Counted from the first letter of the stretch, positions 11,717 to 22,331 are shown. The stretch is DNA of 64,000 bases from Lepisosteus oculatus (GCF_040954835.1 NC_090703.1:6443001-6507000), one strand, 5' to 3'. Numbers and translations are program-made. Notes: a model not told the origin generated them from the letters alone.

Positions 11717-13320
11717 AGACCCCACGGGCACCTGGAGGTCCAGGCATCCTTACTCTTCTGTATACTGAAAAGGTTCATCGGCCTCTAATTTATTAATATG
11801 TTTGGATTTTACATTCTCTTTTTATATATGTATATAAATTAACTTCTGGTATCTTTTATTAACTGTGCGTGCTGCTAGTGGTACTGTTGGCTGTGCGGAC
11901 CTGTGGAGTTATGAGTTAATCACAAGAATGCTGATTGCACATGTATTCTGTACTGTTCAGGACACTTGCCTGCCACACAAGGAGGCTGTTGTGAAATTCA
12001 TTGCTACAGCTTCACTGATTCTATCTTAACAGTCTTCACACTCACCACTTCCACTCCTCCCGTTTCTGTGCGCATCTTTCACTTGTGTTTTCGCAGGTTT
12101 AACCTTTCTTTGCCTTTTAGCTAGTTGTAATGCTTATGCCAGCTTTCAAAAATATTTTCAAAACAGCGTGATCCAAACAGTATAAAACAACCCAGAGCAT
12201 ATTTTAGAAACTTGTAAGGTTGATTTGAATAATCTTGGGAATGAACCTATATGCATATATATTCACCACACTGGGCGCTTGCACAGAGCTGTCTTCCCCT
12301 GCGTTTTCCTTCAATCTCTTCGGATGACTGGACTCACCTGTGAGAAACCAGTGATTTAATGTTCTGCAGGGGAGACTGCCTGTGCTGTAAGAAAAAGCTC
12401 CGATATAAGGTAACACACTGGACCTGCAGGGGACATAATGATGAATGCACTGCCTTATTTCAACAACGCATCTAATACTGAGCTCTAAGGAACAGAGGAA
12501 ATCTATTTTGCACCTTTCTGCATATTCGTCTGCATAATAGAGTGAACAACAATTATGCATATCTATTGGTCCTATAAAACACAGTTTATAAGCTTGTCTA
12601 ATCTGTTATTCTTTTGCCTAAGCCTTACTTTGTGCACTTTAGCAAGAAAGATGCAAACACTTGACTTTTCATCTTGCACTCTGTACGTCGGTGTCAATAA
12701 TATTAGATATATCCACTTTCTGTTTTTCCATAAGTACTGTACTCTTGTATTAATGACAACATGAAGGGAAATAATGTAAGCATAATGAAAACAGATAAAA
12801 TAAGTGTACTGGTTTACTCGTTTCCTATTACACTAATGTATATACTGTAGTTTGATGATAACTGTACGTTTCATATTTAATTGGTTTTATAATGAATACC
12901 TATAATTTTGAACTTGTAACACACACGTGTCAAACTTAACTTAAACTAGCTGTGATTGGTGAGCGGGACATACAGATTGTTGATGTTTGATTTTGAGCAG
13001 ACCTGCTGCTTCCAGTACTACAGACAAAGTCCTGTCTGCACTGATGCAGCTCTGGGAATGAAACCTCTTCACTTTTTTTCCTTGGATTTTCTCCTTTATT
13101 AAGGAGAGGTAGGAGTGAGCTGGATTTAAAAACACGATGTTGTGGAAAGTGTTTAAAATTTGTCCTGAAATTTTTGTGAAGTATCTCTTCATTTTCACGG
13201 GTCTGGTATTAAGTAGTAATGATTTTAAAATTTTATGGGACTGTGTTATCAGTTTAAACAAATCCCTTTTTTTTCACAAATAGATTTCTGAAATAAATGT
13301 GGCCAAGCTTTGTGGGTTGG
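11717..13320 (+). other. TECPR2 3' UTR and flank (inferred)
   Basis: AT-rich sequence follows the TECPR2 stop with no further coding signal. The first AATAAA I find is at 13292-13297, followed by a GT-rich stretch (TGTGGGTTGGG). This would give a 3' UTR of about 1.6 kb. A tandem AATAAATAAA at 13604-13613 is an alternative. Confidence 0.5.
13292..13297 (+). promoter_or_regulatory. Candidate poly(A) signal of TECPR2
   Basis: AATAAA with a G/T-rich element about 20 bp downstream (TTTGTGGGTTGGGC). It is inferred by position only. The AATAAATAAA at 13604-13613 could serve instead. Confidence 0.45.
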
Positions 13321-13619
13321 GCTCAGAAGACCCCCATTTTCTTTACCTTTCTTCCTCAGTTAACACTCCTTCTCAATGTACACACTATGACCTGTCCCCT
13401 TCCACACACACGCTCCAAGATCTTCTCAGCTGCTTTCACTGTCTGAGGCCTTGGATGTGAGTGTGGCCCAGAGAGACCAAGCACCCTCTTGTCATCCTTG
13501 TAAACCGAATGGATGGAGTACTGAGACTGGTATCCTGTGAAGATCATCCACATGGCTTTGGTATTTTAGATCCTGTTCTGGCTTTTAAGAGTGGGAGTAC
13601 AAAAATAAATAAACTGACT

Positions 13620-14110
13620 GAAACTGAAAGAGTGGCGCCTCGTGTCTTCTTAGGAGCGGGGGCAGTTTCAGCCGGTGTGGACGGACTCAGGGGGCTGTTT
13701 TCTCTGAATCGTGCGATTGGCAGTGTGCGTGCGTGCGTGCTGGGTTGCGCGCCCAACCACAGGTCTTCTCTGGAGCTGCTGGGCGGCCGGTCCACTGTGG
13801 CTTGTTCCGGACCGCGCACCTCGACCCGCTCCGACAGCCGGCCCTGAGGCTGAGGCGGAGGCTGCTGCGTGGATCTCGGCACCAGCTCCCACACCGCGCG
13901 CTCACTCGGGGACCGTGTGCCCGCTTCACGACTAGAGAGGCAGCGACTGAAAGGGCTTGATTGACTTTGTTCGATCGGATCTCCGCAATAACGCCGTTTC
14001 TCGGTGTCGCCGTGCTGTTGAGCCGTCAGTCCCTTTTCTGGGGCTGTCGCTTTCCTTCGCCAGCGCTTTAGTGAAGAAGCCTCTTCCTTCGTTTCTAGGA
14101 AAAAGGGACT
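13620..14110. promoter_or_regulatory. CpG island between TECPR2 and ANKRD9 3' ends
   Basis: This is a CpG-dense block (GCGTGCGTGCGTGC, GGCGGCCGG, CGCACCTCGACCCG and others) in an AT-rich neighbourhood. It lies between two convergent gene ends, where no promoter is expected. Long open frames on both strands (up to 192 codons on minus) follow from the GC content, and none resembles a known protein. It may be an enhancer or the promoter of a non-coding RNA. Confidence 0.45.
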
Positions 14111-15814
14111 CGCGATGTACAAGAAAAAAATATTAAACCTAAAAACACATAAATAATATGCATGTTATGGATACACGTGTGTGTGTATATATATAAAGAA
14201 GGCTCTGTAGCCTTAAAAAGAAGACCCGGTAGCGGTATGGCCATAATGGGGAGGCAGGGGTCGAGGAATGTTATCTACAGGAGTGCGAGTCCTATGTTAA
14301 GGGTGCCTGCTAAATGTCACTTGGTAAACTGCCAGTCCTGGTTCTTCGTGCCTCAGCTGATGTTATTTATCGCTCTGCTCGTGTCGCCAACACGCCCTGT
14401 TCTGGAGAATCGAAACTCGTTTTGCAGCTGTTTTGTTCCACTTCACTGGCGCTCGGGTGACCGGTGAACGGCCAAACATCAAATGTACAAGATTTTAAGC
14501 TTTTTTTTTTACCGAATTAAAAAGTTTCAGTTGGCGTTGTTTCCTATCCCCCGTGTTTGTTTTATGAGCAGGATTTTTCTGGGTCTTTTTCTTCTTTGAC
14601 CAAAGCAAAAGAAAAGAAGAATACCGCTTTTTGCTGTTGGCTCACCTCTCGGATGCGAACTGAGAGGTGAAGGCTAGTGACTATGGTACTATAGAATCAG
14701 GTGCCCCTGAACTACGAGCGACGTACACTATGCCTCAGGGCTTCGCCACATCGTTTTACAAAGCAATATGCAAAACCCGGTAGGCAGGGGTTTCCTGTTT
14801 CTCTCCAGTAACAAAGCTGAACCTGTGCAGTGCCGGGGAGAGGGACTGTGACAGTCCAGACCAGTCTGGAGTTTCCATGACAGCCAATGCAACACCGCAA
14901 AACACTCGGGCTGTGCGGTGCGCCCATAGCAACTATCACCTCTCCACCAGTGCGCTTCTTTCACAGGGACAGGTCTGCAACACGTGTGGAGGAAAAACAA
15001 AACTCCTACGTGCTTTGAAACAATCGAATCCATGAAAGCGATCTCAAATACATTAAACATGTTTTAAAAATATGCTTGGCGAGTTGGTTTACAAAAATCT
15101 TTTAGCATATGAACTTATTTAATGTGACCCCTAACACCACACAACCTCTGTGCAGTCGATAAAAGTTTTAACTGATTTGTTATTCAGTTAATAACTGTGC
15201 TGTAATGTCGTGACATCTGTATGCGTACACCCTTGTTTGTTGCATTTTCTTTTTTTATATATATATAAAAATAAAAACCAGCGCTGACACCGCGCACAGC
15301 TCCGTGGTGGATGTGTCAGGTGGGCGGAGGGAGTGCGTCTGAGAACAGGAGTCTCGGTACCGTGCTGGAAATCAACAGCGTGTCAGCTTTATTTAGGGAA
15401 CCCTCTCTTCTGGCAGCTGGGAGTGTAGAACAACTCATCCGCGACATTTAACAGTGACTCAAGACTGAGCCAAAGACTGACTCCCCCAGAATGGAGTTCT
15501 CCCCTCTGGAAAATATTACACGGGGCTTTTTTTGTGTATTTGTTTAAGCTCGCCTTTCTTACAGCGATGTCCGGACATATCTGAGGGATGCCGCTTGTCT
15601 TTGCTCTGGTCGTTCTTTAAAGTGCACGCTTGTCCTTCCCGTCGCTTGCGGGAGTGAGATGCGAGATATGAACCGCAAAACAAAGTCGCTGAAGTACAGT
15701 ATGTGGACTGGCTGTGACGTGCCGGTGAGCTCTTTACCAGTAGGTCTTTAGTTGTTGTTTTGTTTTTGGAAAATAACACCCCAGTCTAGAGAAGCTCATT
15801 TCAAGACCTTCGTT
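14111..15814. other. Intergenic sequence, TECPR2 to ANKRD9
   Basis: No gene was seen. It holds a perfect 9-bp inverted repeat at 14,642-14,670 (arms TCACCTCTC and GAGAGGTGA, 11-base loop) and short AT microsatellites. Part of the left side may belong to a long TECPR2 3' UTR. Confidence 0.6.
14642..14670. repeat. Perfect 9-bp inverted repeat (hairpin)
   Basis: The arms TCACCTCTC (14642-14650) and GAGAGGTGA (14662-14670) are exact reverse complements around an 11-base loop. No function is known. Confidence 0.85.
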
Positions 15815-15820
15815 TTTATT
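15815..15820 (-). promoter_or_regulatory. Candidate poly(A) signal of ANKRD9
   Basis: TTTATT on the plus strand is AATAAA on the minus strand, about 235 bp after the ANKRD9 stop. It would give a short 3' UTR. Inferred from position. Confidence 0.5.
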
Positions 15821-16054
15821 AAGTGAATGACAATTCATTATTGCTAGCTATCACAGGTACAAAGGCAGTGTAGAAGACTATTGTGCATAGGTTTGGTTGT
15901 GCCTTTAAAATAAATAAATAATACAGGTGAGTTCCTTATTTACAGTCAAACCCAACCACAAGTCAAGCCAGAACTCGGCTTCTTACAGTTTCTGATACCC
16001 GTACACGGTTTTTTTGTTTCTTTTAAAAAAAAAAGTCTTTGAGATTCCCTGGAT

Positions 16055-16906
16055 TTACTGCAGCCTGAAGTCCAAAGGTTTCAGAAAGTCGGGCAGCGGC
16101 AGGGAGTCTAGGTGCTCCGGGGGAGCGGAATGGATGAGCGCCTGCATGGCCCGGACAAACAGGGAGGTGGGCGCCGAGCCGGACAGCCACTGGAACGCCT
16201 GCTCCCCGAGCCGCGCCCGCCACCGCCCGGCGTTCTCCTGCAGCTGGCGCCGCGCCTTGCAGCGCAGCTCGGGCAGGAACAGGATGAGGTAGCCGAGGCA
16301 GAGGCGCTGGAGCCGCGGGTCCGGCGCGCCCCGGCCGATCTGCGCCAGGAGGCTGTCCAGGGGGGTGTTGCCCTGCGCGTCCGTCACGCAGGGGGACGCC
16401 GAGTGTCCCAGCAGCACGATCAGGCACTCCGGCCGCACCAGCTCGCAGGCCAGATGCAGCGGGGTCTTGCCGCCGTCCAGGTGAGCGCAGCCGCGGCGGT
16501 TGACGTAGCCGAGCCGCTCGCACTCCCTGAAGCCCTTGGCGGCGGAGAGGATCATCTTGAGGATGCCGACGCGATTGTAGCGCACGGCCATGGCGAGGTG
16601 CGGGGCCGTGGAGGACGGGCAGCAGCAGAAGCTCTTGCTGGGCGTCTCCAGCGCGGCCAGCGAGTATCTGCTGAGCAGGTAGCGGGCGTAGGGCTGGTGG
16701 TCGTGCACCAGCGCGTAGAGCAGGGCTTCCGATGGGGAGTAGGCGCACGCCCGCCCGTCCTCCTCCCAGTGAAACACCTCCATGGTCCGCATGTCCTCCA
16801 AGACCCACACCGCTAGCAGGTCGCGCACGGCTCGGTAAAACGCGAAGGAAGATTTCTTGCAGTGTCTTTCGGATTTGTAGTCCAGAACCCTGACGTCCCA
16901 AGGCAT
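16055..16906 (-). CDS. ANKRD9: ANKRD9, ankyrin repeat domain protein 9
   Basis: Single coding exon of 283 codons, ATG at 16906-16904 (G at -3) and TAA at 16057-16055. The start MPWD and the blocks KKSSFAFYRAVRDLLAVW, AYSPSEALLYALVHDHQPYA, MAVRYNRVGILKMIL, GGKTPLHLACELVRPECL, FQWLSGSAPTSLFVRAMQAL and LPLPDFLKPLD match my memory of human ANKRD9, which is slightly longer (about 317 residues); the N terminus is shorter here. Ankyrin-type repeats cover about residues 60-195, including the canonical TPLHLA. The family is reported as a cullin-RING ligase substrate adaptor that binds and lowers IMPDH2; this function is from the literature, not the sequence. GC-rich coding produces long frames on the other strand (16112-16816) and in another minus frame (16023-16901); both are shadows. 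Confidence 0.95.
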   Translation of the reverse strand: MPWDVRVLDYKSERHCKKSSFAFYRAVRDLLAVWVLEDMRTMEVFHWEEDGRACAYSPSEALLYALVHDHQPYARYLLSRYSLAALETPSKSFCCCPSSTAPHLAMAVRYNRVGILKMILSAAKGFRECERLGYVNRRGCAHLDGGKTPLHLACELVRPECLIVLLGHSASPCVTDAQGNTPLDSLLAQIGRGAPDPRLQRLCLGYLILFLPELRCKARRQLQENAGRWRARLGEQAFQWLSGSAPTSLFVRAMQALIHSAPPEHLDSLPLPDFLKPLDFRLQ

Positions 16907-17559
16907 AGCGACCGGCCAGCTGTCAGTGCCCTCCTCCGGGCCCTGGGGTGATCAATGAGCGATTTATACTCGCTATCACAATGAACACAGTAATGCTGTT
17001 TTCCCCGTCTGTCAAAAGCCCTGTTTAAGGGTTTTATGACACTTTGCTTCCAGTCTGTTTTAGCTCGCTTTGTATTTTGGCAGAACCAAAACAAACGCAT
17101 TTATCACGCGTTTGTTGTTTTGTTTTTTTGCAGGTATTTTTTTTGTTTTGCTTTTCTGTGTTCTAGTTACTGGATCTTTCGCATAACGTACAATGCTCTA
17201 TAACCGAGAAACATCTCTTGTTTACCATAGCACAACAATGGCTAAACGAGGTTACCGTTTTTGGTTGCTGTTGCCTGCTTGTCTTTGCTCTTTTCTACTT
17301 TTGAACCTCTACAGATCAACTTTCTAGACAGGCGCAGTCCTCAGAAGTGTGCTGCGTCTGCAAGCCCAAGCCTGTATCAACGCTTAAGAACAGTTGTATT
17401 TGAACAGAGAAAAAAATACCAGGCGACGCTATGCTAGGGTTTGCAGGGTATTTGCACACTCTTTGCCGTCGGTGACCCAGCCAGAGTAACAATTCTTCAA
17501 ACCCCTCTGATAGGGCTGAGCGCAGCTTTTATTCCAACGTGCTGGAGACCGCCCCTCCC

Positions 17560-17660
17560 CCACCGCCACGCTCCAGCAGCCGCCTTCCCATTGGCTGCTG
17601 TCTGTGGCCCGAGTCGCACCATTGGCTGAAAGCGGGAGGGGGCGTGGCCGTTCTTTTGCG
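17560..17660 (-). promoter_or_regulatory. CCAAT/GC-box promoter-like block, probably ANKRD9
   Basis: Two inverted CCAAT boxes (plus-strand ATTGG at 17590-17594 and 17621-17625, both in CAGCCAAT when read on minus) are spaced 31 bp apart, about three helical turns, as often seen for NF-Y pairs. A GC box (GGAGGGGGCGTGGCC) lies at about 17635-17649. Orientation and position, about 0.7 kb upstream of the ANKRD9 start, suggest its promoter. A 5' non-coding exon would then be needed or a long leader. Confidence 0.5.
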
Positions 17661-18344
17661 TCAATGGAGTGCAAAGTTCTCCGCAACTTTTCTCCTTGAA
17701 AAGAGCTGCCCGGGGTGCCGTCACCGCGACACCTGCTATCGGGTGAAATTCTCCGGCACCGGGAACATTCAGAGCAGGTCAGCGTGTAGCGGGGGAGGGT
17801 CTCCTCATCTGATATAATAAGATACTCTCCACATAGGAGCGAATGAAACCAGCGAGAGTCGGGCTCCGCGTCAAGGGGGACAAGTTAAAAACAAAATATC
17901 TGTTCGCCTTCCTTTCCGATTCGGTTTAGGAGTGGTAAAAGAGTTCCAGTGCGAACGCCTGTATATCTTTATCTTTATCAGTCCGCGGGTTTGAAAGAGG
18001 CAACTACAGTAGGTAAATCGGCACAACGGATTAGGGCAGGAAATGAAACAGCAGGAAAAGAAACTGTGAACATCGCCAAAGCTTCATCTCAGCAGCTCTG
18101 CGGGTCCTCTGGTGCGCAGCAAGACCTTCATTCCTGTCCCCAGCTAAGGGACAGCTGACGTTGATAGTGGTCACGGACTATTATAATAAAATAATCAACT
18201 TTATTTTATAAAGCGTGGTTTCTCAAAGCGCTATTAGGATAATTATACATTGCATACAATTATGCATTGCAAATCATAGCAGTATGTGTTGTTGTTGTTG
18301 TTTTTAATCAATTGTGCTGTTATGTACCTAGTAACGTCTCTTAA

Positions 18345-18610
18345 GACATTTTGCGTGGATGCCGAGGGAAGGGGTCAGCGCCCGACCCGGCCTCCTCGCG
18401 AGCAAGCCGCGCGTGTCGCCCGAAGAGACACAGGGTGCCGCAGGGTGGGCGCGCGTGCCCGCGGCGGTGCGCCAGAGAGGCGCCAGGCAGCGCCGCCCGG
18501 GGTTCTGTCTCCATAGAAACCGGGCTGACGCCACCGGTCTCGCGCTGGCGAGGAGGAGGCCAGAGGCTTGTGAAAGTCCCGGCGCCCTCGCAGTCAAGAG
18601 CGACCCCGAC
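18345..18610. promoter_or_regulatory. CpG island with RFX X-box-like site
   Basis: Dense CpG (GGGCGCGCGTGCCCGCGGCGG) in a low-GC setting. It contains GTCTCCATAGAAAC at 18507-18520, which satisfies the X-box pattern GTHNYYATRRNAAC. No gene starts here recognisably. It is 1.4-1.7 kb upstream of ANKRD9, so an alternative ANKRD9 promoter or enhancer is possible. Confidence 0.45.
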
Positions 18611-19029
18611 ATGTACATTTAATCCGTTAATAAAATCATTCTAACAGGAGCGATCTACACCGGTGACATGCTGCCGAAAGGAAGCTCTAGCCTAGAACCC
18701 GAGATTACCGAGGATGGACAGATAAAATAACAGACGGTCGGTAGGAAAGTGATGTCTTTCTTTTATTGCTCATTTAGTAAAAAAAGAACCATTACTTTCC
18801 GACCAATATTAATATATTTTACGTGTGGTAGGAAATTTTCGCAAATAAAGTTTGCTTTTCTTTATTGACCATCAGGCAGTACAAATAGAATGAATGTATT
18901 CTTATTAAAATCCCTATTAACGATGCATTGATTAAGTAATTGAAGGAAAACATATGATCAGTTTTTGGCCGGGTTCTTCCACAAACTGGAGTTGAAAGCG
19001 CGAAGAAAAAGTTTAAACTTGGACAACGA

Positions 19030-19043
19030 CGCCCTCTTGTGGA
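19030..19043 (-). promoter_or_regulatory. CTCF-like core
   Basis: The minus strand reads TCCACAAGAGGGCG, close to the vertebrate CTCF core CCACNAGRGGGC. Sequence match only; occupancy is unknown. Confidence 0.5.
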
Positions 19044-19621
19044 CAGTCCGGTGCGGTGTATCTGCTTACAGTTCAAAGTGACAATCATCCTTTCTTTAGC
19101 TACGTGGATGAAGGGAAACATTTTTTTATGGCCTGCATTTTATTTATTAAAAAAAAGAAATCATGAAATCGCTAGACACTTCAGTAACCGAAAACAAGGA
19201 TACACAGTAGTGCCTTCATGAAGTAAAAACAAACAAATACTGTAAACTCGCTACAACAGACAGTCCTTTCAGTAAAGAAGCGCATCCTGTTGGCATTTTA
19301 ACTGCCTCCACGTAGTTTGCCCTTCTGTCCCCTGGTGACTCGTTTAATGTCTTAGCAGAATGACTATAATCATCGCCGGCGAAACGTGCAGGGTGGGAGA
19401 GGCGATAGTGAAATGATTTTTTCACTAGTTCACCAGCCCCCGAGTGCGCGTGTGTTTCCTTCCTGTCGTTCGCCCGAGCGCTTGACCTCCCGGCTGAGTC
19501 AGGCGCGGGTGCGAGTCGCCAGGGGTGGGCGCAGGCGCTGGCTCCTCCGGGCTGTCCCGGAGGGGTTTTTTTGGGGGGGAAGCTCTTGGGACACATAACG
19601 GACACATTTAGCAGCCATCTC

Positions 19622-20180
19622 ACCCTGCAACTCCCAGCTGGCAGCCCCACTGGAGCTCAGCAGGTGTGAGCCTGGTCAGTACCTGGATGGGAGACCTCCT
19701 GGGAAAAACGAAGGTTGCTGCTGGAAGAGGTGTTAGTGGGGCCAGCAGGGGGCGCTCACCCTGCGGCTCATGTGGGTCCTGATGCCCCAGTGTAGTGATG
19801 GGGACACTATACTGTAAACTGGCGCCGTCCTTCGGATGAGACGTAAAACTGAGGTCCTGACTCTCTGTGGTCATTAAAAATCCCAGGGCGTTTCTCGAAA
19901 AGAGTAGGGGTGTAACCCCGGCGTCCTGGCCAAATTTCCCATTGGCCCTCACCAATCATGGCCTCCTAATAATCCCCCTCTATGAATTGGCTACATCACT
20001 CTGCTCTCCTCCCCACTGATCGCTGATGTGTGGGGAGCGTTCTGGTGCACTATGGCTGCCGTCGCATCATCCAGGTGGGGCTGCACACTGGTGGTGGTGG
20101 AGGGGATCCCCATTACCTGTAAAGCGCTTTGAGGGGAGTGTCCAGAAAAGCGCTATTTAAGTGTAAGCAATTAAATTATT
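19622..20180 (+). mobile_element. 5S rRNA-derived SINE, near full length
   Basis: The head resembles the 3' half of 5S rRNA: GGAGCTCAGCAGG, GAGCCTGGTCAGTACCTGG, and the pol III C-box-like GGATGGGAGACC (19685-19696) followed by TCCTGGGAAAA. The body is the block shared with the copies at 9.5 kb and 21 kb. The 3' end TGTAAAGCGCTTTGAGGGGA ... AAAGCGCTATTTAAGTG resembles the L2-type LINE end, so L2 machinery probably moved it. The last bases are A/T-rich. It is a non-coding, SINE3-like element. Confidence 0.85.
19742..19756 (+). promoter_or_regulatory. CTCF-like core inside the 5S-SINE
   Basis: CCAGCAGGGGGCGCT is a near-consensus CTCF core within the SINE body. The other two copies in this window lack this segment. 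Match only. Confidence 0.5.
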
Positions 20181-20340
20181 ATAACCCACACGCGGACGCA
20201 TGCAGCGGAAGCACCATCGTTTGCCCCTTAGAGCTTTCTAGTTTGTTCAGTTCCTCGCTGTACCAAAATAAGTCGTACCTACTGGGTGTCACAGCGGTAA
20301 AGTGAAAAAAACGATGAGTCTGTCTTGATCTGTTTCCCCA

Positions 20341-20700
20341 GTGGCTTTAGATAGATACTTTACTGATCCCGTGAGGGAAATTGCAGTGCAGCAGCAGCTT
20401 AACACAGACAACACAGCCACAGAAACAAACACAGATACAATAATAATAATAGTACAACACATACAATACAATCAGTACAGTGAGGGGAGCACTGAAAGAG
20501 TTACTCACAGTCCGGACGCACAAAGAACAAACTAGAACAGAACAGTACGCAGAAAAATCGTATCACACATATGAATATAAATATAGATGTAAATATAGAT
20601 ATAGATATAAATGTATTGCACAGGTCCCTGGCATATATTGCACAAAAAACGGTTGTAAACGGGAAAAGAAAAGAAAGAGAACAGATGTAGCAGTAGATGT
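20341..20700 (-). mobile_element. LINE 3' end (fish ATACTTTACTGATCCC type), minus
   Basis: The plus strand starts with AGATAGATACTTTACTGATC and GTGAGGGAAATTGCAGTGCA, the well-known terminal block of abundant fish non-LTR elements read on the opposite strand. It is followed by ACA-rich and ATAGATAT-rich simple sequence. No reverse transcriptase is left. The right boundary is approximate. Confidence 0.6.
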
Positions 20701-21009
20701 GTAAATCCTTTACATCCTGGTTGTAAATCCAGTCCGAATGCTCCCGTGCGGGTTTTCCTTTGGCCCTACGTGAAAGAATTCCTCCAGCACAAGAATTATT
20801 TTAATCTATTCCAATTTACTAATGATTTGCGCTAAATGAATTAGCCCCCCAGTCACTTGAATTTTGTCAGTTTAGAAACTCGTCTAGCCGGCTCTAGAGA
20901 CCCCTGCTGGAGCGCTGCGGTACTGCAACGGAGTCTGAGTGAGGAAAGTCCCGAGCAGAGGGGCTCATCCAGTACACTGTACCCCTGTGTGAGTGTCCCT
21001 GCCTAAGAC

Positions 21010-21046
<37 letters not shown>
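21010..21046. repeat. (AAT)n microsatellite
   Basis: About twelve AAT units form the tail end of the minus-strand SINE. Confidence 0.95.
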
Positions 21047-21277
21047 TGCTTACATTTATATAGCGCTTTTCTGGACACTCCACTCAAAGCGCTTTACAGG
21101 TAATGGGGACTCCCCTCCACCACCACCAGTGTGCAGCCCCACCTGATCCCCCAATTTATAGAGGGGGATTGTTAGGAGGCCATGATTGATAAAGGCCGAT
21201 GGGAAATTTGGCCAGGATGCCGGGGTAACACCCCTACTCTTCTCGAGAGACACCCTGGGATTTTTAATGACCACTTA
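21010..21277 (-). mobile_element. 5S-type SINE copy, minus, with (ATT)n tail
   Basis: This is a reverse-complement copy of the same SINE: plus-strand TAGCGCTTTTCTGGACACTC, then AGCGCTTTACAGG, then the shared body with an internal deletion (the ATGGCTGCCGTCGC part is missing) and the end CACCCTGGGATTTTTAATG. The (AAT)12 run at 21010-21046 is the expanded 3' tail in SINE sense. The 5S head is missing. Confidence 0.85.
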
Positions 21278-21338
21278 GCCTAAGACTAAGACTGTCCCTC
21301 GCCCCAGACCACAGTCAGGCACGCGTGTCGTAACTAGG

Positions 21339-21352
21339 TCACCAGAGGGAGC
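21339..21352 (+). promoter_or_regulatory. Weak CTCF-like core
   Basis: TCACCAGAGGGAGC has one or two departures from the CTCF core. Listed because it is the third such motif within 2.3 kb. Confidence 0.3.
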
Positions 21353-21898
21353 TACTTTCTTAGTGATGGAATCAGGTGTAGAAACTTTGGAGCTGTATTT
21401 CCAGTAGAGGCCTGGTAAATGACAGCATTGTGCACAATGGGAGAGCAGTGAGGGTCAGTGACAGATGTGTGGATCGCTGGCATGGGGGAAACACTTAACT
21501 GTGCACAAATCAGCGTGCAGAGGCCTTACGGTAAATGTAAGGACTGTTCCCAGAGACAAAAAATAAATAAATATTGGGAGACAATCTTTTCTGAATTGCT
21601 TCAAAATGCACACAAACACCTGAAGCGTTTCATCCCCACCTGCAGGCGAAATCTCAATTTGAGTAGCGCCTGCCCGCCTTTAAATCAGCTGGACACTGGC
21701 CTGGAAATATTCTTTGACGAATGGAGGCTTGTTGAAAGTCTGCAGCTGCTGAGAGGCTAGAAAGAAGGCAAGGGAGCCCCTTTGCTCGGCTCTGCTGCGC
21801 GGGCGCTGCTGCACAGGACCGTGTCTGCGGTGCTGCTAGACAGGCCCGCCAGACAGAGGGGTTAGGGGGACTCAACTTCAGCATCTAGCCCCACAGCT

Positions 21899-21911
21899 GT
21901 TACCTAGCAAC
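21899..21911. promoter_or_regulatory. RFX X-box-like site (spacer variant)
   Basis: GTTACCTAGCAAC consists of two RFX half sites (GTTACC and AGCAAC) with a one-base spacer. Sequence match only. Confidence 0.4.
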
Positions 21912-22317
21912 AGCGGAAGTACAGGCAGGGCCCGGGGAAGGTGCTGGAGAGAGAGAGCATGTGATGTCTGGCTGGATCTTTGATGATTGTCATTGGCGTT
22001 CCGGCTTCTCCGAAGCGCTGCACAGACTGCAGACATCTCCGAGGCCCAGAACAACAACAACAACAACAAAAACTACTTCTTGTTTGGTTTCCACTGATAA
22101 AGCTGCTCTGTGCCATTTTGAATCATGAGCCATATGAAAGAAACAACGCCTTTGACCGAGTGCAGACCTGTTCTGATGTGTCTGTGTGCATTTCGGACGG
22201 CACGCTGCATTCCCTTACAAGTGATTTCTTTGTCACTTTTTTCGCCTATCAACAAAATGCCCGCCCGTCTCTCAGAAATTACAGGATTCACTTTTCATGT
22301 TACCTTATCCCACTCCT

Positions 22318-22331
22318 GTTTCTATGGTAAC
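22318..22331. promoter_or_regulatory. RFX X-box-like site
   Basis: GTTTCTATGGTAAC fully satisfies the X-box pattern GTHNYYATRRNAAC. It is one of three such sites between ANKRD9 and RCOR1. Confidence 0.45.

Noticed and set aside
13544-14122. 192-codon minus-strand frame at the CpG island
   Set aside because: Open by composition; no recognised domain and no neighbouring exon signals that fit.
16112-16816. 234-codon plus-strand frame opposite ANKRD9
   Set aside because: Mirror of the GC-rich ANKRD9 codons; the product is Ala/Gly/Arg-rich and has no independent support.
16023-16901. 292-codon second minus frame over ANKRD9
   Set aside because: Shifted frame of ANKRD9; the conserved ankyrin protein is in 16055-16906.
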